DNA of 40,665 nucleotides from a virus, in the IMG/VR virus record IMGVR_UViG_3300013306_000009, positions 1-40,665 of that record, one strand, 5' to 3'. Position numbers and translations under genes: made by a program. How positions within the stretch are numbered: position 1 is the stretch's first letter; the number at the start of each line of letters is the position of its first letter. Positions 14,776-24,200 of this stretch are shown here, piece by piece. Under the pieces are notes generated by a model. It searched no databases. It worked only from the letters and a program-made list of their open reading frames with translations, and was not told the DNA's origin.

Positions 14776-16457
14776 CAGATCGTCGGTCGCTTTACTGTCC
14801 CGAATGTAGCGGGTGCTTGAAATCCCGGCAACGTGTTTTTGAGCTGCGCGTAGGCGTCGGTGGGGTCGATGCCGTACTTCTCCTGCATGCCCTGCAGCAC
14901 CAGGTTCTGGGTGCTCTGCGGCGCCTTGAAGAACTGCACCGAGTTCATCTTGTTCGGCGTCGGGATGGCGTCCATGACCTGGTTCATGCCCTGGGTGTTC
15001 GCGGCGGGGCTGCGGATGTCGTCGATCATCTGCTGCAGGTAGCCCAGGCCGGCACCGCCACCGGAGGCCGGCAGTCCGGCCTGGGCGGCGGCTTGCGCCT
15101 GGCCGGCCTGGCCGAGGCCGTTGACGGTCTGCGTCTGGCCGAAGCCCGAGACCGCGCCGTTGCCGAGGAGCTGGTTCAACTGCCCCATCGCCTGCTGCTG
15201 CTTGAACGGATTGGCCTGCATCTGATTGATCAGGCTGACCAGGCCGGTGCCCTGGTTGTATTGCTGCTGCTGCGCCCCGAGCGTGCTCTGGCCGACGTTG
15301 GGCATGTTCACGCCGGCCTGGCCCTGCTCACCAGGCCTGAGCGGGGTGTAGTACTGGCCGTACATCTGCGCCAGGTCCTGCCCCTGCGTGAAGTACTGGT
15401 TCTGCGCCTGCAGCGTCTCCTGCGGCGTGCCCGAGTCGCCCGGCAGCGTGACGTTATTGGCGGCGGCCCACTCGCGAATGGCCTTGTTCGAGTCACCGAC
15501 CCACTTGTTCATGGCGGCATTCCAGTCCGAGCCGTTGGACATGAAGTACGCCTGCTGGGTGCCCTGGTCCAGGTCGCTGAACTTGCCGCCGTTGAGGTTG
15601 GTGCCGGGCGGCATGACCGCCGCCGGGCGCGCGTACATGCCCGTCACACCGCTCTCCGCCAGCGCTGAGTTCTGCGCCTGGGCGTTGAGGTTGGCGTAGG
15701 TCGAGAGGCCCTGGAGCGTCTGCTGGGGCAGATTCTGCGGCGGCGCCCGCTCGAGCATGATGGCGTTCTGGGCGGTCGTCGTCGGCATCTTCGACAGGTC
15801 GCCGTCCCAGCCCATAGCGCGCGCCTGGGGGATGTTGACACGCATGAGCTGACCGCTCGGCTGCACGTAGCTGATCTGCACGTCACCGTACTGCGTCGTG
15901 TCGTACGTGCCCGGGTCCAGGCGCACAAAGGTGCCAGGCAGCCACTGGCTCTGCGCCGGCTGGGCGTACCACCCGGTGAGCCCAGCCGAGCCCTGGGCGG
16001 TCTGCGCCTGCTGCGCGAGCTCCGACTGCGTCTGCCCCATCGTCAGGCCACTGAAGCCAGGGATGTAGCCCACCGAACCGACCGCCTGACTGGCGGCCAG
16101 CGAGCTCGCGGTCTGCGGCGCGAGCACGCCCGGGCCGAAGTTCTGACCGTACGTGCCGGCCATGGTGTTGCCGAAGTTGAGATTGAACTCGCGGATGAGC
16201 TCCTGGAACTGCGCCATGTTGCCCGAGGCGCTGGCCCCGCCGACCAGGTTCAGGAAGCTCGCGATGTCTGCTGCGCTTGGCGTACCACCACCTCCATTCG
16301 TCGTCTGCGGAGCCCAGCCCATATCGGCGGCACCGTTGGCTTGTTGCTGCGCGGTCGCTGCGCCGGCGCCGCTGGGTTTCTGCCCCGCGGCGTACTGCGC
16401 GCGGCCGTCAGGTGTATCCGCGTAACCCGCTGCGTTGAGCTGGGCCGTGCTGGGCAT
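14775..16457 (-). CDS. probable internal virion/ejection protein (Gln-rich)
   Basis: This encodes 560 residues from ATG 16457 (MPSTAQLNAAGYADTPDGR), overlapping the previous stop (TGATG). It is extremely rich in Gln, Ala, Gly and Asn, with long low-complexity helical segments (ELAQQAQTAQGSAGLTG; INQMQANPFKQQQAMGQL). There is a more ordered central region with repeated Tyr (PGTYDTTQYGDVQISYV; MYARPAAVMPPGTN). With the next two upstream genes it forms a block of large Gln/Ala-rich proteins between portal and scaffold, compatible with ejected internal core proteins of podoviruses. No enzyme domain is visible. Confidence 0.7.
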   Translation of the reverse strand: MPSTAQLNAAGYADTPDGRAQYAAGQKPSGAGAATAQQQANGAADMGWAPQTTNGGGGTPSAADIASFLNLVGGASASGNMAQFQELIREFNLNFGNTMAGTYGQNFGPGVLAPQTASSLAASQAVGSVGYIPGFSGLTMGQTQSELAQQAQTAQGSAGLTGWYAQPAQSQWLPGTFVRLDPGTYDTTQYGDVQISYVQPSGQLMRVNIPQARAMGWDGDLSKMPTTTAQNAIMLERAPPQNLPQQTLQGLSTYANLNAQAQNSALAESGVTGMYARPAAVMPPGTNLNGGKFSDLDQGTQQAYFMSNGSDWNAAMNKWVGDSNKAIREWAAANNVTLPGDSGTPQETLQAQNQYFTQGQDLAQMYGQYYTPLRPGEQGQAGVNMPNVGQSTLGAQQQQYNQGTGLVSLINQMQANPFKQQQAMGQLNQLLGNGAVSGFGQTQTVNGLGQAGQAQAAAQAGLPASGGGAGLGYLQQMIDDIRSPAANTQGMNQVMDAIPTPNKMNSVQFFKAPQSTQNLVLQGMQEKYGIDPTDAYAQLKNTLPGFQAPATFGTVKRPTI

Positions 16458-18211
16458 CAGCGTGTGGCCGGCGCAACGAATGGCGCCAGGGGCACGTACG
16501 GGATGGTCATGCCTGGGCCGGTGTTGAGCATCGGACTGGCGGCCAGATTGGCCGGCAGACCCACCGCCGAGTTGAGCTGCGCGCGATTCCACGGCGTGTC
16601 AGGCAGCCCGCGGGCGTTCAGTGCAGCGGTGCTGTTCTGGCCACCGGGGCTGGCCAGCGCCGCCAGTTGCTGCTGCGCCTGCAGCGCCTGGTTGACGGTG
16701 TCGGTCGTCTGCTGCCCCTGCGCCGTGCCCGTGTTGGGGGCCACAATGGCCGTGCTGACCGCGTTGGGGTTGACCGCAGCGCCACCGCCTGTGGTTCCTC
16801 CGGTGGTCGCTGCAGCCGCCCCTGCGCCGCCTGGGGCACCGGTATCGCCAGGCGACCAGTCACGTCCGGTCATCTGCTTGAAGGCGTCCATCAGCGGCTT
16901 GACCATGGTGTACATCTGCTGACTGGCGACCTGGTTCTGGCTGATGGCCGGGTTGGCCGCCTGGACCATCGCCGCCGCCGAGTCGTACACCCCCTGACCA
17001 CCGCCCAGGTCGGTCAGGAACGGCTTGACGCCAGCCGCGAACGCCTCGCCGGCGCCCGACGGCCAATTCAGGATGCTCTTGTTCTGCGCCGCTCCCAGCG
17101 CCTGGCCGAACATGTTCGCGCCGGCGTTGACGCGCGTGTTCAAGATGTCGCCGCCGGTGCGCGCGTTGGTGCTCGTCGTCGTCTGCTGGTTGGTCGTCAT
17201 CGACGACAGCGCGTTCAGCGCGGCGGTGTCCTTCTGTGCCTGCGCGGTGGCGACAGCTTGCGCTTCGGCCGCCTGGTTGTGGCGCGTCGTCTCCTGGCCC
17301 TCGACGCCGCGCAGACGGTTGCTCTCGACCTGCGCCGCAGCGGTGGCCTGTGCCGCCTCGTTGGTTTGCTGCTGCTGGAGCTCACTCAGCGCGATGCGGC
17401 GGTCGTTCTGCTTGTTGACGTAGTCGTTCTGCAGCTCGAGCGCCTTTTGCTTCTGCTCCTCGGTTGCCTGGCCCGCCTGGGCGACCTGCACACGCAGGTC
17501 GTCGACCTTAGCCTGGTGCTCGGCCGCCTCGCGCTGAGTGACCGCGTTCATCGCCGCGATCTCGTTGGACCGCATCGAATTGGCGTTGTTGTTGCTGGCG
17601 ACCTGCAGCGCGTTGTCGATCTGCTGCTGCGTCAGGCTGTTCTTGACGCCCTGATCCTTGATGTCGGCGACTTCCTTGTCGGTCAGCGCCAGGCCGGTCT
17701 TGGCCTTGTTGGCGTCGCGCTCCTGGTTCTCCTGCTGGATCTTCTCCAGGTTCGCGCGCGCGGTGTCCGCCGCGGCCTGCGCGGTGGTCAGCGCGGCCTT
17801 GTTCTGGTCGGAAGTCGGCGACTGCGGCTTGACCGTCTGCTCGACGCCGTAGATGTCCCAGTCGACCTGGTCCATCGGCATCGAGGCGGGGTCCGTGCCC
17901 GCCTTGGGCGTGATGGTGATGGTGCGGACTTCGCCCTCGGGACCGGTGGCAGTGACGGTGTACTGGTTGCCCTGGACCGTCGCGCCGGTCGAGTCACGCT
18001 TGCGCACGGGCGGACTGGAGATCTGCCAGCCCGTGACGTTCGCCAGCCCCAGCGCGGCCTTCAGGAAGGCTTCGGTGTTGTAGCGAGACTTGTCGCCACG
18101 GTCCGACGGATTGGTCTGCACGGCCGTGCCATTGCCCTGCGTCGGTGTCAGTCCGCTGGCAGCCGGCTCGCCGACCGTGCCGTTTTCATTCAGGACCGGG
18201 TTCTCGGCCAT
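16457..18211 (-). CDS. probable internal virion protein with long coiled coils
   Basis: This encodes 584 residues. Residues ~45-130 form a beta-rich domain (VRKRDSTGATVQGNQYTVT; GEVRTITITPKAG). Residues ~140-350 are an almost continuous Ala/Gln/Glu coiled-coil region (ARANLEKIQQENQERDANK; ALSELQQQQTNEAAQATAA). The C-terminal ~230 residues are Gly/Thr-rich and end with a LNARGLPDTPWNRAQLNSAV motif echoed at the start of the next protein. The length and helix content could suit a tape-measure, but no tail-tube genes are seen, so an internal/ejection protein is preferred. Confidence 0.7.
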   Translation of the reverse strand: MAENPVLNENGTVGEPAASGLTPTQGNGTAVQTNPSDRGDKSRYNTEAFLKAALGLANVTGWQISSPPVRKRDSTGATVQGNQYTVTATGPEGEVRTITITPKAGTDPASMPMDQVDWDIYGVEQTVKPQSPTSDQNKAALTTAQAAADTARANLEKIQQENQERDANKAKTGLALTDKEVADIKDQGVKNSLTQQQIDNALQVASNNNANSMRSNEIAAMNAVTQREAAEHQAKVDDLRVQVAQAGQATEEQKQKALELQNDYVNKQNDRRIALSELQQQQTNEAAQATAAAQVESNRLRGVEGQETTRHNQAAEAQAVATAQAQKDTAALNALSSMTTNQQTTTSTNARTGGDILNTRVNAGANMFGQALGAAQNKSILNWPSGAGEAFAAGVKPFLTDLGGGQGVYDSAAAMVQAANPAISQNQVASQQMYTMVKPLMDAFKQMTGRDWSPGDTGAPGGAGAAAATTGGTTGGGAAVNPNAVSTAIVAPNTGTAQGQQTTDTVNQALQAQQQLAALASPGGQNSTAALNARGLPDTPWNRAQLNSAVGLPANLAASPMLNTGPGMTIPYVPLAPFVAPATR

Positions 18212-21200
18212 CAGCGACTCCCTGCGGGCTGCAGCTTACCCGCGACGCGGGTGCTGGCCTGATCCATGCGACGGTCAATCTCGGCGTCTGGGGTGATGCT
18301 GGCCCAGATGTTGGCCGCGCGGTCGTCGTAGCGCGACATGATGCGCGTGAGTGCGCGCGCCTGCTCGTTGGGCGTCATTGTCTTCCACTCGGACGAGTTG
18401 ACGAGCTCACTGGCGGCCTGGTCGATGAGCTTGCCACGCTCGACGGCGACCTTGCGCTGCTCGTCCTCACTGAGGGTGATCACGCGGCCACTGCGCGTGA
18501 TCTCCTTCGGCGCGCGCGTCGGGTCTGGGATCGAGTACCCGTTGCGCTCGAGCTCGTTGATGGCCGTTTGGACGCTGCTGACCGGCCGTGTCTGCATGCC
18601 GATGAGCTCGCCGAGGCCGGCCGATCGGCGCTGCTCGGGCTGGCCGCTGGTCATCACGGGCGTGGGCGGCAGCATGCTCTCCACGCCGGGGATCTTGGCC
18701 TGCTGGCGCTCGAGCACCGCGCGCAGTCCCTCGTTGCTCGGATCGCGCAGGATGGGGTCCCACGCCGCGGTGGCCTGATTCAGCGCCGCGCTGGCCGGCA
18801 AGTAGCGATCGGTGTAGCTGGCGCCGAGCTGGCCGAGCGCGCCCATGGCATTGCCCTCGCCGACCTGGTTGAGCACCTTGATCATGTCCGCGGCGTAGAA
18901 CTGGTTGCTCAGTGCCTTGAGCGAGGCGTTGCCCACCGCGTTGATGTAGTTCGGGTTGGGCTTGTTGCCCTCGCGCTGCACGCCCTCGACGATCGCCGCC
19001 GGCAGCGCGATCGGCGCGGCCCACGGGCCCCAGCTCGAGTAGTCGTACCACTGCCCGTTCAACTTGATGCCGTTGGGGTGCTCTTTGTCGTCGGGGCCGC
19101 GGATATTGCCGTTGGCGATGTTGCTGAGGATCGCCGAGGAGATCACGCTCTGCGTCAGCGCGTCACCCATGGCACGGCGAGCCGCCTCGGGGTCGCCCCT
19201 GGCGAAGTGGAAGCCCGCGCGCGTGAGCGCCTCGAGCTCGCCGATGCCTGGCGTGCGCCGCAGGCCGATGTTCCAGATGCGGTCCGGCACGCCCGAGAAC
19301 GGCACCAGCGCGTCGACAAGGAGGCCGAGCGCCTGCTTGCCGTACGCCTGGGCGCGCGGCCCGAGGCCGGGGTCCGTCGGGGTTGCTGCGAGCAGGTCGC
19401 CCTTGAAGTGGCTGATCGCGCTGCCGATGCCCGTACCACTGTTCTCGCCGAAGACCGACATGGCGCCGCTGCGCTGCCCCGCAGCGTCGATGCGCGCCTG
19501 ATTCGAGGAGAGCACCTGACTCGCAACCATGCCTGGGTTCTCTCGCAACAGACGACTGCCTTCCTGTCCGGCACCCATGGCCCACCCCAGCGTGCGGAAG
19601 AAGTCGTCCGTGGCGCTCAGGATGCGGAAGAACGGCAGGAACTTGCTGGTATCGCCGGCCGTCATGGTGGTCTGGCCCGTGGCCATCGCATTCGCGAAGT
19701 TGCGGATCGCGTCGGGCACCGCGTGGCCGGCCATCTTGATGCCTGCCATCGCATCATCCTCGCGGCCGGAGAGCGCGGCGACCACGGGCTGGCGCGCGAG
19801 CTCGGCGAGCTGGGTCGCGATGTTGCTCACCGACGTCTTTGCGCCGCTCAGCAGATTCTGCTTGGTGTAGGCGCTGACCATCTGGCCAGGCGTCATCGAC
19901 GGCCGTGGCGTGCCCGGGAACGGGCGCGCAATCGGCGTTCGCTGGGCGGCCAGGTCGGCGTAGCGCGGGACGTTGCGCCCGGCGAGCGCGAGCGCGGTGC
20001 CTGGTGCCGCGGAGCCGAGCACGCCGCCGGCAATGTCGCGGCCAAAGCGGCCCCAGGGGTCGGACTTGTCCTGTTCGGACATCGTGCCTTCCTGGGACGC
20101 GACGCCGGCCGCGGCGCCGCCGAGGCGCAGAGCGGCCCGCGGGTCGATCGAGCCGGCTTCGGAGCCCTCGCCGGTTAGGAAGTTGCCGAGTCGGGAGCCG
20201 ACGTTTGCGGCGCTTGGAAGCTCTGGGCTGGGCCCTGGGGCCCCTGCGGCGAGGTCACGGACGGCGGCAGAGGTGCCTGCTGCTGCGGCGTCGCCGCCTT
20301 CGCCCCGGACGGTGGCGGCGAGAGGATGCGCCAGGTCCCAGAAAGCTTGGGCCCTTTGGGATCGGTTGATGACGTCTGCGTAATCTTCACCGTTCGGCCT
20401 CGATTCCCAGTCGTTGGTGAGGGTCGTCGTGTCAGCCCGTACGCGGGTGCGGGTGAGTGACTCGTCGCCTGGCAGAGATTCTAACGCAGCATCGACGGCC
20501 TTATGGAACTCAGGATTCGGGGCGCCGACCCACTGCCCGGCGGTCTTCGGCTGGCCTGGCACATTCGGCTGGCGGTTGAACTCGCCATCGTGATTGATGA
20601 TCCAGGCGCCGTTGTCGGTCGGCGTGATGCTGACCTTGTCACCGAGCTGCTGCTGGAGGTGAGCGACCTCATCGTCCGTGATCTGGCGCCCCATGTTGAC
20701 CACGACGCCGTTGGAGTCGCGCGCCGGCGCGCCCTCGAACACACGCGCCCAGGAGATCTCGGGCAGCTTCTGCAGCCAGGCCTTGGCCGCGGCGTAGGCC
20801 GAGACGGTCTGTGCCGCGGCGCGGCTGACCATACCCGCGTTTTCGGGGATGTTCTCCGTCATCACCTCGCTGGGCTTCTTCGGATTGCGGATGGCATTGC
20901 CCGCCTCGTCGTACAGCGTGCGCGAGCCCTTCTCGGCCGGCAGCGCGGGCGCGCCCTCCTGGCCAAAGAGGCCGAAAACGCGACGGAGCTGGTCGCCGAC
21001 GCCGCTGGCCTCGAGGTCACCGCCGACACGGCCAGCGCGCTCGGCCAGGCCGGTGCCGTAGTGGTAGCCGGCCTCGCCGAGCGCGGTGCCTTCCGTGCCG
21101 GCCTTGAAGGCGGACCAGATCGCCGCCTGGACCTGGTCGGGGCGCCAGCCGAGCTCCTTGGCCACGTTCTCGATCGCGCGCTGTGCGAACTCGTACTGGC

Positions 21201-24200
21201 CCTGCGGGCCGAGCGTGGGCACGTCCTTGAGGTACTTCAGCGCGCGCATCATCCAGATGTCGATGGTCGTGCCTGTCTGGCCGTCCTCTTTACCCATCGA
21301 CTTCCAGACGTCGTTGTCGATGTGGTACATGAGGTTGCGGTAGAAGTTGTTGGTCTTGCGGCCGTCCCAGTTTTTGCCGTCCACCAGGAGCTCGGTCGCC
21401 TTCTTGTCGAGCTGGCCCTTGCCGACGTCGATCGGCACGCCTTCCAGGAACTGGTGCCAGGCCGCCAGCGCCATCTGGGTGTTCGCTGAGACCGTGTTGC
21501 CGGGACTGTAGATGGCGAAGAGCTGCGCAAGCTTCTCCGCCTTGACCTTGTCGCCGCCCGCGGCGTCCATGATCGCCTGGCTGGCGTTGGTGTACCAGTC
21601 CTTCTGGCTCTCGCCTTGCTTGGCGAGCTCGAGCAGCCAGTTGTGCATGCGCGCCATGTTCGAATCCGTCTGAGCCGTCGGCGGCGCACCCTTCTGGATA
21701 GCTGCCTTGTCGCCGAAGCTGCGCAGGAACTGACGCGCGGCCAGGACCTGCTCGCTGGTGGGGCGCGCGGTGAACGCGGCGTTCGCCGCGTCGGCGATGG
21801 GCCCTGAGAACTTGAAGACGCGGCCGGCCGTCTCGCGCGCCTTATTGACCGCACCAGCGATCTCCTGCGCCGAGGCGCCCTTGCGCAGCGCCTGCTGCTC
21901 AAAGGCAGCGATGACGGGGTCCTGGCGGCGCAGCGCGCCGGCCACGAACGCGCCGCCGGCCGCGCGGTAGAGGCGATCCTGGGGGCTCTGGTTCTCGTCG
22001 CCCGTCGAGGCCCCCGCCGCGGCGCCCAGCGGGGCGTAACCCGCCTGGGTGCCAGCGAGCGTGCGGCTCTTGTCGAGGCCAGACTGGAACAGGACGCGCA
22101 CCTGGTGCTGGATGGGCTGGCCCGTATCCGGGTTGGGCATTGGGCGGACGTTTCCGCCCTGGTGGGTGATGCCGTCGAGGCCGGCGTCGGCGAGCACCTT
22201 GTTGACCGCCGCCTTACTGCCGGCTTCACCGCGGATCAGGTCGTACACCGCTGAGCCATTGACTTCAGGACGCGACCAACTCGCGACCTCGGCGGCCGTG
22301 TCGGGGTCTTGCAATGCATTCGGGCCCCAGAGCCGTTTCGCGATTGCCTCGGCCTGCGCCTGCGGAAGCGGCGCGTCCATGTCGAGCAGGTTCAGGTCAT
22401 TCGGCACGCTGAGCGGACGCACCACTGCCCCGGGTGCGCGGTCCGCGGCTTCAAGCTGCTGCCGCTGACGAGCGAGGATGTCCTGCGCCTGCTGCAGCTT
22501 GGCTTGCAACTCTGCCCGCTGAGCGGGACGTGTTTCCGTCTCCAGCGCGCGCTGATACGTCGCGATGCTCGGCTCCAGGCGAGCGATGTTGCGCTGGAGC
22601 GCGTCGTAGGTCTCCTGCGTCGGCGCCCCCGCGCGCGTAGCCGCGGACTGCGCGTAGCCCTCCTCCTCGACACGCGCCGGCGCGCTTGCAGGCACCACGT
22701 CCCATCTGGGCAGATCGCTGCGTCGCAGGGACGTGTACTGCGCCAGCAGCTTGTCCTCGTCCGCGCGCATCGCCGCTCGCGCAGCGGCCTGCGTCGGGAA
22801 GATCTTGCTGCCCTGCGCCTCGTCGATGCTGCCGTCGCGCTTGAAGAAGCGTGCGCGCCAGCCTGTTTGCGCGGGATTGACGATGCCGCCGGCGATGCGC
22901 GGGTCGTCGGTCGTGTAGAAGCCTGGCCCGTACAGCGCACTCTCGTCCGCGCGCCCCAGATCCGCACGCTCGAAATCGCCGGCGGTGCCCGAGTAGACGC
23001 GCGTCATGTTGTCCTTGATCGACGTGGCGACCTGGCGCAGCTTGTCGACGTCGAGCGCGCCTGATTCGTCGGTCAGGAAGCGGCCGATGGGCCCCTGGCT
23101 GAGCTCGCGCATGATGTCGTCGACACTCGAGCGCGCCCAGCGGCCGATCGCGCTGGTGGCCACCGTCGTGGCCTGGCGCGCATTCTGGATTTGACCACCC
23201 GCCCAGCGGAATGGGGGAAGCTGCTGCGTTGGGCCGAACGCGGCACGATCGGCGGCCCTCGAGGCCGCACCGGCCGCCCCGCCGGCGAAGCGCTCCTCCA
23301 TGCCCGTCGGAATCAGGAAGTTGGCGGCCTGGCCAATGATGTCGGCCACCGGCGTCGGGCCCAGGAATGGCAGTGTCCAGGTCTGCTCGGCCGGCACGAC
23401 GTTGCTCGACTTCAGGAAGGCTGCCAGCGGTCCGGAGATGTCGGGGGCTTGCGCGCCCGGCGGCATCGGCGCGGCGCCGGCGGCCTCGGTGAGGCCAGAC
23501 GGCAACTGGCGCCCGGTGAGCTCCTGCGCCAGGCTGAGGCCGGCGCCGATCGGGTTCTGCTCGCTCGCCTGACGCTGCGCCTCGGTGTTCGCCGCCTCGA
23601 GGCCCGCGCCGAGACGGCCAAGGTTGTCGGGCAGGCCAAGCACACTGTCGCGGATCTCACTCGGTGTCGAACCCGTCAGGCTGCGGCTGACGAAGTCGGT
23701 GGCCGGCCCAGCCACGGAGCCCACCGCCTGGCCGACGGGTGACTCGAGCGCCGGCCTGGCGTAGTTGTTGATCGCGTCAAAGCCCGGCCGCGCTGTCTGT
23801 ACGCCCTGGTCAAACGAGCTGCTCAACTGCTGGCGCGCCGCGTCCAGGTTGGCCTGCATCTGCTGACGCCACTGCTCGTTGGCCTTGGCCTGGTCGTCGA
23901 GCTGCTTCTGCAGCGCCTGCATGCTGGCGTTCAACTGGTCGTTGGCCTGCTGCAGCGCGGTCTTGCCCTGGTTGACCAGCTCACCCGCCTGGTTGGCCAC
24001 ATCGGTGCTGGTCCTGGTCGCTGCGTCCAGCGCACTCTGGCCAGCGCTGGTGACGGCATTGCCCGCAGTGCTCAACGTCTGGTTGACCGTGCCGCCCAGA
24101 TTGTTGGCGATACTCGAGACGATGCCCAGGTACTCGGGCTCCGCCGCGGTGAAGTAGCCGCCCTGCTTCAGGCCGTGCACGAACGTCGGCAGGTCGGGCG

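Noticed and set aside
16667-18262. Rightward open frame of 531 codons opposite the coiled-coil virion gene
   Set aside because: Composition (LLL, RRR, GGR runs) is typical of antisense translation of a Gln/Ala-rich gene; no start signal.
18145-20178. Long rightward open frame of 677 codons opposite the giant gene
   Set aside because: It is rich in Arg, Ala, Gly, Val and His with no ordered domain pattern, and mirrors the GC-rich third positions of the leftward gene. It has no ribosome site or neighbours in its direction. It is a shadow frame.
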